NCBI GenBank assembly: GCA_902582735.1
Contig: CACHTB010000012.1
Location: 1 to 34,476, forward strand
Length of the DNA: 34,476 bases
Source of the DNA: an uncultured Pelagibacteraceae bacterium
Lineage (GTDB): Bacteria > Pseudomonadota > Alphaproteobacteria > Pelagibacterales > Pelagibacteraceae
Direction: 5' to 3'
The notes under the pieces: generated by a model
The model's database searches: none
What the model saw: the letters and a program-made list of their open reading frames with translations, nothing else
What the model was told of the DNA's origin: nothing
Translations under genes and position numbers: made by a program
Shown: positions 1-9,744 of the stretch, one piece after another
How the letters are laid out: every line of letters begins with the position of its first letter
Numbering within the stretch: position 1 is the first letter of the stretch

Positions 1-1260
1 TTCATCACCGTATGTGATCAATGCACCAACACTATTCGTTCCTTGGATGTGACTGTTATCATATACCTCCACTAAATTTATATTAGTTTCAAGATTGAAT
101 TTTTTCGATACTGCATCGAAAAGATCTCTATTGTTTTGACTTTCGTAGAGTTTTCTATTCAAACTTTCTTTAGCATTAATTATTGCCTGACTTATTACTT
201 TTAATTTAGTACCTTTTTTTGCAACAGTAATTGTAATTTGCTTACCTTCTTTCTGAGTAAGAGTTTTTTCAATTAATTCTTTTTCTTTAATCTCATTCGA
301 CAAAATTATTGATGATGGCACACTTTTATTTTCATAAAATTGAGAGACAAAAGAATTAATTATATCATTTAAATTGTCATCAGGGTCATGCTTTGGAAAA
401 AATGCCTGATTACCCCAATTTTGCTTTGATCTGTAGAAAAAAACCTGGATACAGGTTTTTCCAGATTCTTTGTATCCAGCGATTACATCTGCTTCAATCA
501 AATTAGCCTCATTAATCCTTTGAGATGATTGAATTATATTTAATGATTTAATTCGATCTCTTAATATTGCCGCTTTCTCAAAATCTAGGTCCTCACTAGC
601 TCTTTCCATTTGATTAGACAAACTTTTTTGTATTTTTCTAGATTTACCTGATACGAACTCAATTGCATCGTCTACAGTCTGCCTATAATCACTCTCAGCT
701 ACATAACCAACACAAGGGCCTGAGCATCTTTTAATTTGATAGAGTATGCAAGGTCTTTCTCTTTTTTTGAAAACATTATCATCGCAAATTCTTAAATGAA
801 ATATTTTTTGTATCATTTTTATTGTCCAATTTGCAGATCCAGCAGATGCAAATGGTCCAAAATAAAATCCCTCTTTACTTTTTTTTCCTCGGTGTCTTTT
901 AATTTGTGGCCATTTGTCCTCCTTACCTATAAAAATAAAAGGAAACGATTTATCATCTCTTAACAAAATATTAAATTTTGGTTTGAATTTTTTAATTAAA
1001 TTTGCCTCTAAAAGTAAAGCCTCACTCTCATTTGAAGTAGTTGTGATTTCGAGCCTTTTTGTTTGAGAGAGCATCCTCTCTGTTCTGATGATATGATTTT
1101 TTTCTGAAACATAACTTTTTAATCTATTTGGAAGGTTTTTTGCTTTACCAACATAAAGAATCTCACCTTTTGAATTTAACATTCGATAAACACCTGGAAG
1201 CTTAGGGACTAAGGGTAATTCTTTTTTTATTACTTCTTTACCAATATCAGAGCTGATCAT
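1..1260 (-). CDS. uvrC: UvrABC excinuclease subunit C (partial, 3' end beyond window)
   Basis: UvrC makes both incisions around a DNA lesion after UvrB has loaded. I translated the 420 codons present. Residues about 20-50 form the GIY-YIG nuclease, with GVY at 23-25 and YVGKAK at 36-41. A short UVR-like helix ([14 protein letters not shown]) follows and should contact the UVR motif of UvrB. The last residues in the window, from [12 protein letters not shown] onward, open the C-terminal RNase H-like nuclease; the Asp at about 401 matches the family's catalytic Asp. The ATG at 1260 lies inside the last codons of folB, a 14-base overlap, so translation is probably coupled. The C-terminal part, including the HhH motifs, is off the left edge. 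Confidence 0.96.
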   Translation of the reverse strand, partial: MISSDIGKEVIKKELPLVPKLPGVYRMLNSKGEILYVGKAKNLPNRLKSYVSEKNHIIRTERMLSQTKRLEITTTSNESEALLLEANLIKKFKPKFNILLRDDKSFPFIFIGKEDKWPQIKRHRGKKSKEGFYFGPFASAGSANWTIKMIQKIFHLRICDDNVFKKRERPCILYQIKRCSGPCVGYVAESDYRQTVDDAIEFVSGKSRKIQKSLSNQMERASEDLDFEKAAILRDRIKSLNIIQSSQRINEANLIEADVIAGYKESGKTCIQVFFYRSKQNWGNQAFFPKHDPDDNLNDIINSFVSQFYENKSVPSSIILSNEIKEKELIEKTLTQKEGKQITITVAKKGTKLKVISQAIINAKESLNRKLYESQNNRDLFDAVSKKFNLETNINLVEVYDNSHIQGTNSVGALITYGDE

Positions 1261-1672
1261 GGTCTCTTTTTTTGGAAATTTGGATCCCAACTGAGCTGCA
1301 ATCCTTCATTATTTCTAACTTTTCAATTTGAAGAGTGATTTTATCTATTCTCTTATCTTTGAATAGTTCATCAAAAACATCCTCTGCCAATGTTTCAAGA
1401 AAATTGTAATGTTTATTTTTTACTAGTTTTTTTATTAATCTAACTATCTTGGCATAATTAACTATAGATTTAATATCTTTGTCGTTTGAGGGTTGTTTAT
1501 CTTGATAGTTTACCTCTAAATTAAATTTTACTTTTTGGGGTTTTTCTTTTTCAAAATCAAAATACCCAAGTTTTAATCCTAGTACTAATTCGTTAATTAA
1601 AACTTTTTTTTCATAATTAAATAAGCTTTTAGTTTTATTTATCTTAATAACTTTTAAATTATTCTTTCTCAT
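1247..1672 (-). CDS. folB: Dihydroneopterin aldolase (FolB)
   Basis: This 141-residue protein fits the FolB family, which cleaves 7,8-dihydroneopterin to 6-hydroxymethyl-dihydropterin and glycolaldehyde in folate synthesis. Family patterns are visible: [21 protein letters not shown] near the start, a central SIVNYAKIV, then [14 protein letters not shown]. The C-terminal EKLEIM...SSVGIQISK matches the usual KP-x-A...VGV-x-I segment that carries the catalytic Lys. The gene is about 20 residues longer at the N-terminus than typical FolB. It begins one base after the hydrolase gene ends and overlaps uvrC by 14 bases, so it sits inside a repair and pterin transcription unit. FolX-type epimerase activity cannot be excluded from sequence alone. 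Confidence 0.86.
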   Translation of the reverse strand: MRKNNLKVIKINKTKSLFNYEKKVLINELVLGLKLGYFDFEKEKPQKVKFNLEVNYQDKQPSNDKDIKSIVNYAKIVRLIKKLVKNKHYNFLETLAEDVFDELFKDKRIDKITLQIEKLEIMKDCSSVGIQISKKRDHDQL

Positions 1673-1673
1673 A

Positions 1674-2627
1674 TTATTGAATTCTTGAGGAAATATATTC
1701 TTTAATTAATGGGTGATAATGCATAAAGCAATCTGCTTTAATGATAATATGACCTTCATCTAACGGTGCTTGCCAATCTGATCCAGCTACATTACATTTT
1801 TTTCCGTTTATTTTTTTATTTTCAGAAATCACAATTCTTTGAAAGTTAGGAACATTATCCATCCAATCAGATGTTAATCCCTCATAATGATCCATTGGAT
1901 GAGTGAAAATTAAAATTGGTGCATTTCCCTTTTTAATTATATCAATCTGATCTTGCCTCCATTGAGCCATACCAGGATGCTTTTTATGAAATTTTTCCAT
2001 AGCTTTTTCATAGCCAACTTTTTTTACTTTATATTTTTTTGATAAATTCCAAAAACATGCAGGCAGTAGTGATATGCCTCCACCCACTTCGTCCATATAT
2101 TTTGCTGTAAATCTTAATGTCGTCCATCCACCACAAGAGTGACCAGATATAAAAATTTGTTTTTTTGGTACACCCAAGTTTACAAATTTTTTAACAACTT
2201 CCAAGTTGCCTTCAACTCTTCGATCCATTTTTGAGGTTCCTGGATAAGGTCCTTCCCATTTTTTCATCCACATTCCTCTTTTTCCCAATTCAGCACCCAA
2301 ATCACCCTCAAGTTGGCCCTGACAATGAATATAAATCATAATTTTTTTATCATTAATTTTTTGTCCTGCTAATTGAGTCCAATTCCTAAGCTCTCGAATC
2401 CAAAAACAATCTTTTGATTTAACATCATTTACACTAGAACCATGATTGTAAATTATTATTATTTTATCTTTAGGACTCTTTACTTCAAATTTTTCTTCAA
2501 TTTTAATTTTATCTTTCCATTTATTTGTCGGTATTATAAAACCATCTTTTTTTATACTTTCCTTTGATGCATAAAGATTAGTGCATAATAACAAACTAAC
2601 TAAAACTATACCTAAATATTTTTTCAT
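1674..2627 (-). CDS. Secreted alpha/beta-hydrolase-fold protein, substrate unknown
   Basis: The 317-residue protein starts with a Lys-Lys pair and a hydrophobic stretch (residues 4-20) ending in a probable signal peptidase site near LYA-S, so export to the periplasm is likely. A nucleophile elbow GHSCGG puts the catalytic Ser at 164. YNHGSS (60-65) looks like the oxyanion-hole segment. Asp246 in HPMDHYEG and a His near 303-305 (CFMHYH) are candidate acid and base. This is the layout of dienelactone-hydrolase or esterase-like enzymes, but no substrate can be named. The start overlaps the SDR stop by four bases (ATGA) and the stop lies one base before folB, so it is co-transcribed with repair and pterin genes. 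That context does not explain its role. Confidence 0.75.
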   Translation of the reverse strand: MKKYLGIVLVSLLLCTNLYASKESIKKDGFIIPTNKWKDKIKIEEKFEVKSPKDKIIIIYNHGSSVNDVKSKDCFWIRELRNWTQLAGQKINDKKIMIYIHCQGQLEGDLGAELGKRGMWMKKWEGPYPGTSKMDRRVEGNLEVVKKFVNLGVPKKQIFISGHSCGGWTTLRFTAKYMDEVGGGISLLPACFWNLSKKYKVKKVGYEKAMEKFHKKHPGMAQWRQDQIDIIKKGNAPILIFTHPMDHYEGLTSDWMDNVPNFQRIVISENKKINGKKCNVAGSDWQAPLDEGHIIIKADCFMHYHPLIKEYISSRIQ

Positions 2628-3379
2628 TCTTTTCCTCCCATTATATCTGGTGTTTGCCAGTTTAAACTTTGACCACTATCAATAGAAATAACTTGTCCTG
2701 TAATAGATCTATTTTTTATAAAAAAGTCAACAGCACTACATATTTGTTCTACATCTACTTTTCTTTTAAGGGGTGTTGCCATGTATTGCTTTTTAAAATG
2801 TTTTTCAGATTGTCTTTTATTTTTTAAAGTTGGGCCTGGCGCAATACCATTTACTCTAATATTTGGCGCAAGACTCATAGCACTTGTTTTGGTAAGAGTA
2901 TAAAGTCCTGTCTTACTTATAGTATAGGAGAAAAAATATGGAGTTAGCTTAAAAACTCTTTGATCAATAATATTAATTATGTTGTTATTTTTAGCTTTTA
3001 TATTTCTTGCAAACATTTTTGATAAAAGTGCGGGAGTTCTTAAATTTGTTCTTAGGTGTTTTCCCCAACTATCAGTTGTAAAATTCTCAATTTTATCATT
3101 TTCGAATAGTGAAGCATTGTTAATCAAGCAATCAAAGAATTTTAATTTAGATTTAGCAAATTTTATTATTTTATTCACATCCTTTTCTTTACTTAGATCG
3201 CCTCTGACCAAAAAAACTTTTGAACCTTTTTTTTGTAATTCTTTTTTTAAGTTTTCAGCCTTTGATTTTGATTTATTGTAATGAATTAAAATTTCTATTT
3301 CTTTACCAGATAACTTTTTTGCGATAGCTGCCCCGATTCTTGTGGCTCCACCTGTAATTATGATCTTACGTGCTTCCAT
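2624..3379 (-). CDS. Pteridine-reductase/FolM-like short-chain dehydrogenase
   Basis: This is a classical 251-residue SDR. The cofactor motif is TGGATRIG (9-16), which fits TGxxxRxG, the variant typical of pteridine reductases (PTR1/FolM), instead of the usual TGxxxGxG. NNAS is at 87-90. The position that is Ser in most SDRs appears to be Asp139 (NIIDQR), followed by Tyr152 and Lys156 in YTISK. Asp-Tyr-Lys is the triad known for PTR1. With folB two genes downstream, the likely role is NADPH-dependent reduction of a dihydropterin or dihydrofolate; this is inference from motifs and context. The start lies 22 bases inside uvrB and the stop overlaps the hydrolase start. A generic SDR remains possible. 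Confidence 0.8.
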   Translation of the reverse strand: MEARKIIITGGATRIGAAIAKKLSGKEIEILIHYNKSKSKAENLKKELQKKGSKVFLVRGDLSKEKDVNKIIKFAKSKLKFFDCLINNASLFENDKIENFTTDSWGKHLRTNLRTPALLSKMFARNIKAKNNNIINIIDQRVFKLTPYFFSYTISKTGLYTLTKTSAMSLAPNIRVNGIAPGPTLKNKRQSEKHFKKQYMATPLKRKVDVEQICSAVDFFIKNRSITGQVISIDSGQSLNWQTPDIMGGKE

Positions 3380-5535
3380 TTTTTATCTCTTTTTTTAGTA
3401 ACCTTTGTACCTGGCATTCCCATAGTGGATCTACCTTTTGGATATAGCTTATTTTTAACATCGTACTGTCTAATCTTAGGATTTAAAGTTATTTCAAGCT
3501 CAGTACTTTCGAGTTTCCTTATTTCATCTCTAATTTTAGCAGCCTCTTCAAATTCTAAATTTGAAGCTGCATCTTTCATTTTTTTATCTAAAGCTTTAAG
3601 ATGTTTTTTAAGATTTCCCCCAATATTTGATCCTTCACTTATTTTTACGTAATCTTTTTCATAGACACTCTCTAAAATATCACTGATTTCTTTTTTAACT
3701 GATTTTGCATCAATTTTATTTTTCTTATTATAATCAATCTGAATTTGCCTTCTTCTCTCTGTTTCTTTAATAGCTTTTTTAATACTTTTTGTTTCCTTGT
3801 CTGCATATAAAATTACTTTACCCTCAACATTCCTTGCTGCCCTTCCTATAGTTTGAATTAGAGAGGTCTCTGATCTTAAAAAACCTTCCTTATCAGCATC
3901 CAAAATACCTACTAATGCACATTCAGGAATATCTAAACCCTCTCTCAATAAATTTATACCAACCAAAACATCAAATACTCCCATTCTAAGATCTCGCATA
4001 ATTTCTATTCTTTCCAGTGTGTCAATATCGGAATGGAGATATCTTACTTTTACTCCATTTTCGTGCAAATATTCTGTTAGGTCCTCTGCCATTTTTTTTG
4101 TAAGAGTTGTTACCAAAACTCTAAAATTATTTTCAATAACCTTTTTGCATTCATGCATTAAGTCATCTACTTGATTTTTAGCAGGCCTTATTTCTACTTC
4201 AGGATCTATTAATCCCGTGGGTCTTATCACTTGATCTATAAATTGACCTTTTGTTTGTTCTAGTTCCCATGGTCCTGGAGTTGCAGATACGAACACTGTT
4301 TGGGTTCTCATTAAATCCCATTCTTCAAATTTAAGTGGTCTATTGTCCATGCACGATGGAAGTCTAAAACCATATTCAGCCAAAGTGCTTTTTCTTGATC
4401 TATCCCCCTTAAACATCCCATTTAGTTGAGGAACGGTTACATGAGACTCATCAACAAAAACTAGAGTGTTATCTGGAAAATACTCAAAAAGTGTAGGTGG
4501 AGGCTCACCAGGCCTTCTTCCAGATAAAAACCTTGAGTAGTTTTCAATTCCTGCACAAGATCCGGTAGCTTCAATCATTTCAAGATCAAATTTCGTTCTC
4601 TCTTGCAACCTTTGTGCCTCAAGCAATTTATTTTCTGCTTTGTGTTTTTTTAAAGTAATTTCTAATTCTTTCCTGATATTTATAACCGCTTGTTCTATAG
4701 TTGGTTTGGGAGTTATGTAATGACTATTTGCATAAACTTTTACTAGATTTAGTTCTCTTACAGTATCTCCAGTTAAAGGATCAAATTCTTCTATTTTTTC
4801 TAGTTTATCTCCAAATAAACTTAATCTCCAAGCTCTATCCTCTAAATGTGAGGGAAAAATCTCTAAATTTTCTCCTCTTGCTCTAAAGGTTCCTCTAAAG
4901 AAATTCTGATCATTTCTTTTATATTGTAAAGCAACTAAAGATTTTATGATTTGCTCTCTATTGTATTCACAATTTTTTTGAAGCGTTAAAGTCATTTTAC
5001 TATATGCTTCAACAGAACCAAGTCCATAAATACATGACACACTGGCAACAATTAGAACATCGTCTCTTTCCAACAACGATCTTGTTGCAGAGTGCCTCAT
5101 TCTGTCTATTTGTTCATTAATGGATGCTTCTTTTTCAATGTATGTGTCTGATCTAGGAACATAAGCTTCTGGTGTGTAATAATCATAATATGAAACAAAA
5201 TATTCAACGGCATTATCAGGAAAAAAAGTTTTCATTTCTCCATAAAGTTGAGCTGCTAATGTTTTGTTTGGTGCGAGGATTAAAGCAGGCCTATTGGTTT
5301 CCTCGATAACTTTTGCCATAGTAAAAGTTTTTCCTGAGCCAGTAACACCAAGCAGTACTTGGTTAAATTCATTTTTTTTTGCGCCTTTAACTAATTTTTT
5401 AATTGCTTCAGGTTGATCTCCTGCGGGTTTAAATTCAGACTTAATTTTGAATTTTTTTCCACCTTCAAGTTTTCCGCTTATTTCGGGATTTTTGCTCTGT
5501 ATATCTGTAATTAAATCTTGATATGTATTTTGCAT
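3358..5535 (-). CDS. uvrB: UvrABC excinuclease subunit B
   Basis: UvrB is the DNA-damage-verifying helicase of nucleotide excision repair: it receives lesions from UvrA and recruits UvrC. The 725-residue protein has a Q-like segment [11 protein letters not shown] (35-45) and Walker A GVTGSGKT (63-70). The beta-hairpin region [19 protein letters not shown] follows, then DEAD-like DESH, SATP, and helicase motif [16 protein letters not shown] helix ([17 protein letters not shown]) lies near the C-terminus. A basic tail with [10 protein letters not shown] follows. The N-terminus is roughly 25 residues longer than in E. coli. The gene heads a five-gene overlapping unit that ends in uvrC. Its ATG lies 36 bases from the divergent aminotransferase gene, so the two share a very short promoter region. 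Confidence 0.98.
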   Translation of the reverse strand: MQNTYQDLITDIQSKNPEISGKLEGGKKFKIKSEFKPAGDQPEAIKKLVKGAKKNEFNQVLLGVTGSGKTFTMAKVIEETNRPALILAPNKTLAAQLYGEMKTFFPDNAVEYFVSYYDYYTPEAYVPRSDTYIEKEASINEQIDRMRHSATRSLLERDDVLIVASVSCIYGLGSVEAYSKMTLTLQKNCEYNREQIIKSLVALQYKRNDQNFFRGTFRARGENLEIFPSHLEDRAWRLSLFGDKLEKIEEFDPLTGDTVRELNLVKVYANSHYITPKPTIEQAVINIRKELEITLKKHKAENKLLEAQRLQERTKFDLEMIEATGSCAGIENYSRFLSGRRPGEPPPTLFEYFPDNTLVFVDESHVTVPQLNGMFKGDRSRKSTLAEYGFRLPSCMDNRPLKFEEWDLMRTQTVFVSATPGPWELEQTKGQFIDQVIRPTGLIDPEVEIRPAKNQVDDLMHECKKVIENNFRVLVTTLTKKMAEDLTEYLHENGVKVRYLHSDIDTLERIEIMRDLRMGVFDVLVGINLLREGLDIPECALVGILDADKEGFLRSETSLIQTIGRAARNVEGKVILYADKETKSIKKAIKETERRRQIQIDYNKKNKIDAKSVKKEISDILESVYEKDYVKISEGSNIGGNLKKHLKALDKKMKDAASNLEFEEAAKIRDEIRKLESTELEITLNPKIRQYDVKNKLYPKGRSTMGMPGTKVTKKRDKKWKHVRS

Positions 5536-5571
5536 ATATTAAACAGCGTAATAAAATAATATAATATTTCA

Positions 5572-6771
5572 ATGAGCATTATATCAGACAGTCTAAAAAG
5601 AATTAAACCATCACCCACACTTGCAGTAACTCAAAAAGCTAGAGAATTGAAAGCTGCTGGCAAAGATGTAATTGCTCTTGGAGCAGGAGAACCTGATTTT
5701 GATACGCCAGAAAATGTAAAGGATGCTGCTATTAAAGCAATAAAAAATGGTGATACAAAGTATACTGCTGTTGATGGAACTCCAGCATTAAAAAAGGCTA
5801 TTTCAGAAAAGTTTAAAAGAGAAAATAAAGTAAATTATGAAACTGATGAAATTACAGTTGGTGTTGGTGGTAAGCATGTAATTTATAATCTGATGATGGC
5901 GACATTAAATAAAGATGATGAGGTTATAATACCAGCACCTTATTGGGTGTCCTATCCAGATATAGTATTATTGGCTGGAGCAAATCCTGTTGTAATTGAA
6001 TGCTCAGAGGATCAAGGATTTAAACTTACAGCTAAAGATTTGGAAAGCGCAATAACTAATAACACTAAGTGGTTAATTTTAAATTCACCGTCAAATCCAA
6101 CAGGCGCATGCTATTCAGAACAAGAGATAAAAAATTTAGCAACGGTTTTAAAAAGAAATCCTCACGTAAATATTTTAAGTGATGATATTTATGAACATGT
6201 AGTCTACGAAGATTTCAAATTTTTTACAATGGCACAGATTCCTGAATTAAAAAATAAAGTTGTAACCATGAATGGTGTTAGTAAATCTTATGCGATGACA
6301 GGGTGGAGAATTGGATATGCTGGAGGTTCAAAAGAATTAATAAAAGCTATTGCAAAAATTCAATCACAATCTACAACAAATCCATCTTCTATAAGTCAAG
6401 CAGCGGCAGTAGAAGCTTTGAATGGTAATCAAGATTTTATATCAATTAGATCAAAAGCTTTTCAAGAAAGAAGAGATTTTATAGTGAATTCATTAAATGA
6501 AATTAACGGAATTAGTTGCATTAAACCTGATGGAGCTTTTTATGTTTTCCCAAATTGTAAGGCGCTTTTAGGAAAAAAAGATAAATCAGGAAAAAAATTA
6601 GAAAATGACTCTGATTTTGTTCAGTCTCTGTTGGAAAATAATAATGTTGCCGTCGTCCAAGGATCAGCGTTTGGTCTAGATGGTTTTTTTAGAATTTCTT
6701 ATGCTACATCAATGAGCAATTTAGAAAAAGCAATGAAAAGGCTAAAAGAATTTTGTGACAGTCTAGCTTAA
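5572..6771 (+). CDS. aatA: Class I aminotransferase, probable aspartate aminotransferase
   Basis: This 399-residue PLP enzyme has the fold-type I pattern of the I-beta/I-gamma aspartate aminotransferases of Alphaproteobacteria. GAGEPDFDTP lies at 37-46, KYTAVDGTPALK at 63-74, and NSPSNPTG at 171-178. SDDIYEH (203-209) contributes PLP-binding Asp and Tyr. Lys238 in SKSYAMTGWRIGY is the Schiff-base lysine, and the Arg in FFRISYAT near the C-terminus binds the substrate carboxylate. It should interconvert aspartate and 2-oxoglutarate with oxaloacetate and glutamate; some relatives also use prephenate, which I cannot separate here. It is divergent from uvrB and ends one base before the convergent SDR gene, leaving no room for a conventional terminator. 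Confidence 0.93.
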   Translation: MSIISDSLKRIKPSPTLAVTQKARELKAAGKDVIALGAGEPDFDTPENVKDAAIKAIKNGDTKYTAVDGTPALKKAISEKFKRENKVNYETDEITVGVGGKHVIYNLMMATLNKDDEVIIPAPYWVSYPDIVLLAGANPVVIECSEDQGFKLTAKDLESAITNNTKWLILNSPSNPTGACYSEQEIKNLATVLKRNPHVNILSDDIYEHVVYEDFKFFTMAQIPELKNKVVTMNGVSKSYAMTGWRIGYAGGSKELIKAIAKIQSQSTTNPSSISQAAAVEALNGNQDFISIRSKAFQERRDFIVNSLNEINGISCIKPDGAFYVFPNCKALLGKKDKSGKKLENDSDFVQSLLENNNVAVVQGSAFGLDGFFRISYATSMSNLEKAMKRLKEFCDSLA

Positions 6772-6772
6772 A

Positions 6773-7795
6773 TTATACTAATCCTAACCTTACAACTGAT
6801 TTAGCATTTTCAGATATGCACCCTTTGGCTGGTTTGAATTTAAAGCCTAAAATTTCTTCTGCATAAGATGTATCTGTCTGCATCATTATTCCAAGATCGG
6901 GTATCATTGTTTTAGCACTAGAATCTATGTAGCTAATTAATTTAACCATTAAATTTGGTAATTCTTTTTTGGGAAGTTTTTTTTTGTAGTCCGGCATTGC
7001 TTCAGCAATTAATTGAGATAATTCAACTAACTTCTTAACCTCTTTTCCAACAATCAATCTTCTTCCCCCAACTTTGTTATTTCCTATACACGCGACATGT
7101 GCTTTTGCTATATCTTTAACGTCAGAAATTAATACTGCAAATTTTGGTGCTCCTGGAAATTTGCCTTTCATAAATTGTCTTATGTATTCAATTGAGGTAC
7201 CACCTTTTTTATCTAATGCATCACCAAATACTCCTCCAGGATTAATTGTAGTTAATTTATTTTTTAACCCTTTGCTCTCCATTAATCTCCAAGCTGCTTT
7301 TTCAGCTTTTGTTTTTGATAAAAAATAGTCACTTACACCTTCAATCCAATTTTCATCGGACCAATCATTTTCTCCAAATCTGTAAGGGTTGGTTCTATTG
7401 GGTTTTCTAAACATTGCAACAATTGAGGAGGTTTTGATTATTTGTTCTACACCAGCATTTAACCCTGCATTTAAGACCCTCAAAGTTCCATCTACAGCAA
7501 CAGGTAACAAGCTTTCTCTATTACTTGACACTTTCATTGGAAAAGGAGAGGCAACATGAAAAATATAACCACAACCTTTAGCTGCTTCATTCCACCCATC
7601 ATCTTTTAAAAGGTCTAATTCAACAAATGATAATTTTTCAATTGATGCGTATTTGCTTATAGTTTGTTTAGTTTGATCAACTAAGTTGTTATTTCTTATG
7701 GTTCCTAAAACCTCGTATCCTGCATTCAATAATTCTATAGCAGTGTGTTTTGCAATCCATCCACTGATACCAGTTAATAATACTTTATTAATCAT
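6773..7795 (-). CDS. NAD(P)-dependent epimerase/dihydroflavonol-reductase-like extended SDR
   Basis: The 340-residue protein is an extended short-chain dehydrogenase. The N-terminal cofactor motif TGISGWIA (8-15) follows a short beta strand, and the active site reads TSS at 122-124 with Tyr157 and Lys161 in YFLSK. VASPFP near 81-86 and the general layout resemble dihydroflavonol-4-reductase, cinnamoyl-CoA reductase and methylglyoxal-reductase-like enzymes more than UDP-sugar epimerases. The bacterial substrate is unknown; reduction of a small aldehyde or ketone is a guess. It converges on the aminotransferase gene with a one-base gap and lies 38 bases downstream of trxB on the same strand, so it may be read from the trxB promoter. 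Confidence 0.8.
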   Translation of the reverse strand: MINKVLLTGISGWIAKHTAIELLNAGYEVLGTIRNNNLVDQTKQTISKYASIEKLSFVELDLLKDDGWNEAAKGCGYIFHVASPFPMKVSSNRESLLPVAVDGTLRVLNAGLNAGVEQIIKTSSIVAMFRKPNRTNPYRFGENDWSDENWIEGVSDYFLSKTKAEKAAWRLMESKGLKNKLTTINPGGVFGDALDKKGGTSIEYIRQFMKGKFPGAPKFAVLISDVKDIAKAHVACIGNNKVGGRRLIVGKEVKKLVELSQLIAEAMPDYKKKLPKKELPNLMVKLISYIDSSAKTMIPDLGIMMQTDTSYAEEILGFKFKPAKGCISENAKSVVRLGLV

Positions 7796-7833
7796 TTATG
7801 CTATTTTCATTTATATCAGAAAATTTGTAATTT

Positions 7834-8778
7834 TTAATGAGATAAAAATTTCTCAGCCTCTAAGGCTGCCATACATCCCATTCCTGCAGCAGTAACTGCC
7901 TGTCTAAATGTTTTATCCTTTACATCTCCAGCAGCATAAACACCAGGAACATTTGTTGAAGTTGAGTCTGCTTTAGTTATTAAATAACCTTCATTGTCCA
8001 TTTCTAATTGATTTCTAAATAATTCAGTCGCAGGATCGTGCCCAATTGCAATAAATAGTCCATCAATCTTTAATTCTTTAATTTCATTCGATTTCACATT
8101 TTTTATTTTAAGACCAGTTACATTCTTTGGTTCTTTTTCACCTAACACTTCTTCAACAACAGAATCCCAAATAATTTCAATTTTTTTGTTTTCCATTAAT
8201 TTTTTCTGAAGCATTTTTTCTGCTCTTAAAGAGTCTCGTCTGTGAATTAATTGAACTTTAGAAGCAAATTTAGTTAAGAACATTGCTTCTTCTACTGCTG
8301 CATTGCCCCCACCAACAACTGCCACTGTTTTATCTTTGAAAAAAAATCCATCACACGTCGCGCACGCTGAAACACCAAATCCTCTAAAATTTTGTTCTGA
8401 GTCTAATTTTAACCATCTCGCTTGAGCCCCTGTAGATATAATTATTGAGTCAGCAGTATAAGTTTGTCCACTATCACCGATTGCTTCAAATGGCGTTTTT
8501 TTGAGATTAACAGATTTTATATGATCTTGAATCATCTCTGTCCCAACAACTTCAGCTTGTCCTCGCATTTGGTCCATTAACCAAGGGCCTTGAATAACAT
8601 CTTTAAATCCTGGATAATTTTCAACATCAGTTGTAGTTGTTAATTGTCCACCAGGCTGAATTCCATGAACTAGTATCGGGTTAAGCATTGCTCTTGCAGC
8701 ATAAACTGCAGCAGTATATCCGGCAGGGCCAGATCCAATTATTAACACTTTTGTGTGTTTAGTTGGATTTTCACTCAT
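7834..8778 (-). CDS. trxB: Thioredoxin-disulfide reductase
   Basis: This flavoenzyme passes electrons from NADPH to thioredoxin. The 314-residue length is typical. The FAD motif GSGPAG is at 15-20, and the redox-active pair is Cys139-Ala-Thr-Cys142 in ACATCDG. The NADPH-binding GGGNAA is at 156-161, with HRRDSLRAE after it for the 2'-phosphate. A second FAD segment GVYAAGDV is near the C-terminus, followed by RQAVTAAGMGC. Its ATG lies 21 bases from the start of the divergent ELM1-like gene, so the two share an extremely compact promoter region. Confidence 0.98.
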   Translation of the reverse strand: MSENPTKHTKVLIIGSGPAGYTAAVYAARAMLNPILVHGIQPGGQLTTTTDVENYPGFKDVIQGPWLMDQMRGQAEVVGTEMIQDHIKSVNLKKTPFEAIGDSGQTYTADSIIISTGAQARWLKLDSEQNFRGFGVSACATCDGFFFKDKTVAVVGGGNAAVEEAMFLTKFASKVQLIHRRDSLRAEKMLQKKLMENKKIEIIWDSVVEEVLGEKEPKNVTGLKIKNVKSNEIKELKIDGLFIAIGHDPATELFRNQLEMDNEGYLITKADSTSTNVPGVYAAGDVKDKTFRQAVTAAGMGCMAALEAEKFLSH

Positions 8779-8799
8779 ATGAAAGCTATATAATAATAA

Positions 8800-9744
8800 A
8801 TGTCGAAATTAAAAGGTTTATTGTTGACAGAGGGTATGCATGGAATGATAAGCCAAGTTGAAGGTTTAGCCAATGCCCTAAATATTAATTTTACTCACCG
8901 AAAAGTTGAACTTAAAAGTTTTTGGAAATTTATTCCACCAAGTCTTACTCCAAAGTCAAATATTTCTTTTAAAGAATTTGAAATACCTGACTTTGATTTA
9001 ATTATTTCCTGTGGAAGAAAAAGTGTAATTCCCTCAATTTATTTGAAGCAAAACTCAAGAAAACAAATTTATAACATTCACATCCAGGACCCTAAAATAA
9101 ACTTTAAATTATTTGATTTTATTATTGCACCTGAGCATGATAAAATCAGTGGTTCAAACGTCATCTCTACAAAAGGAGCAATACACTATTTAAATAAATC
9201 CGAAATTGTATCTAATTCTGAATATCTTAAATCATTAATCAAAACAGATAAAAGAAAAATCTTTTCATTAATTTTAGGCGGTCCTACAAAATATTATGAA
9301 TATTCAAAAGAAAATATTGAAAAAATATTTAATAAGTTGAGCAATTTGATACAAAAAGAGAACTTTCAATTAGTGGTAATACCCTCTATGAGAACACCAA
9401 AAAACACAATACAGTTTGCTAAAGAATTTTTTGGTGAAAATCATACTGTAATAGAACAAGTAGATAAAAAAGCATATTTGTCAGCTTTAGCATTATCAGA
9501 ATTTATTGTTGTTACATGCGATTCTAGTTCAATGATTTCCGAGGCAGCTCTTACTGGCAAGCCAATATATGTGGCCAATATTTTACCAAAAAGAAAAGAT
9601 AAAAGATTTCAAAAATTTAGAAAATTATTTAAAGATTTAAACATTATTAAAAATTTAGATGATAATCATGAAAATTGGAGTTATGAAATATTAGATGAAA
9701 CAAATAGAGTTGCCAAAATAATAAAAGAAAGTTTAAACATTTAA
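8800..9744 (+). CDS. ELM1-like family protein (mitochondrial-fission ELM1 / DUF1022)
   Basis: The 314-residue protein matches the family known from plant ELM1 and widespread in Alphaproteobacteria. It has an N-terminal GMHGMISQVEGLA (12-24), a central NIHIQDP (92-98) and APEHDKISGSNVISTKGA (110-127), which holds the family's PEHD motif. LILGGPTKYY opens a second Rossmann-like half, and VTCDSSSMISEAALTGKPI near the C-terminus resembles the nucleotide-sugar pocket of GT-B glycosyltransferases. The bacterial function is not established to my knowledge; a glycosyltransferase-like role in the cell envelope is inference from fold. Its stop overlaps the next gene's ATG by one base (TAATG), so the two are translationally coupled. 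Confidence 0.82.
   Translation: MSKLKGLLLTEGMHGMISQVEGLANALNINFTHRKVELKSFWKFIPPSLTPKSNISFKEFEIPDFDLIISCGRKSVIPSIYLKQNSRKQIYNIHIQDPKINFKLFDFIIAPEHDKISGSNVISTKGAIHYLNKSEIVSNSEYLKSLIKTDKRKIFSLILGGPTKYYEYSKENIEKIFNKLSNLIQKENFQLVVIPSMRTPKNTIQFAKEFFGENHTVIEQVDKKAYLSALALSEFIVVTCDSSSMISEAALTGKPIYVANILPKRKDKRFQKFRKLFKDLNIIKNLDDNHENWSYEILDETNRVAKIIKESLNI

Noticed and set aside
2979..3281. Plus-strand ORF of 100 codons
   Set aside because: It is the antisense shadow of the SDR gene; the Leu/Phe-rich composition is that of reversed Lys-rich coding DNA.
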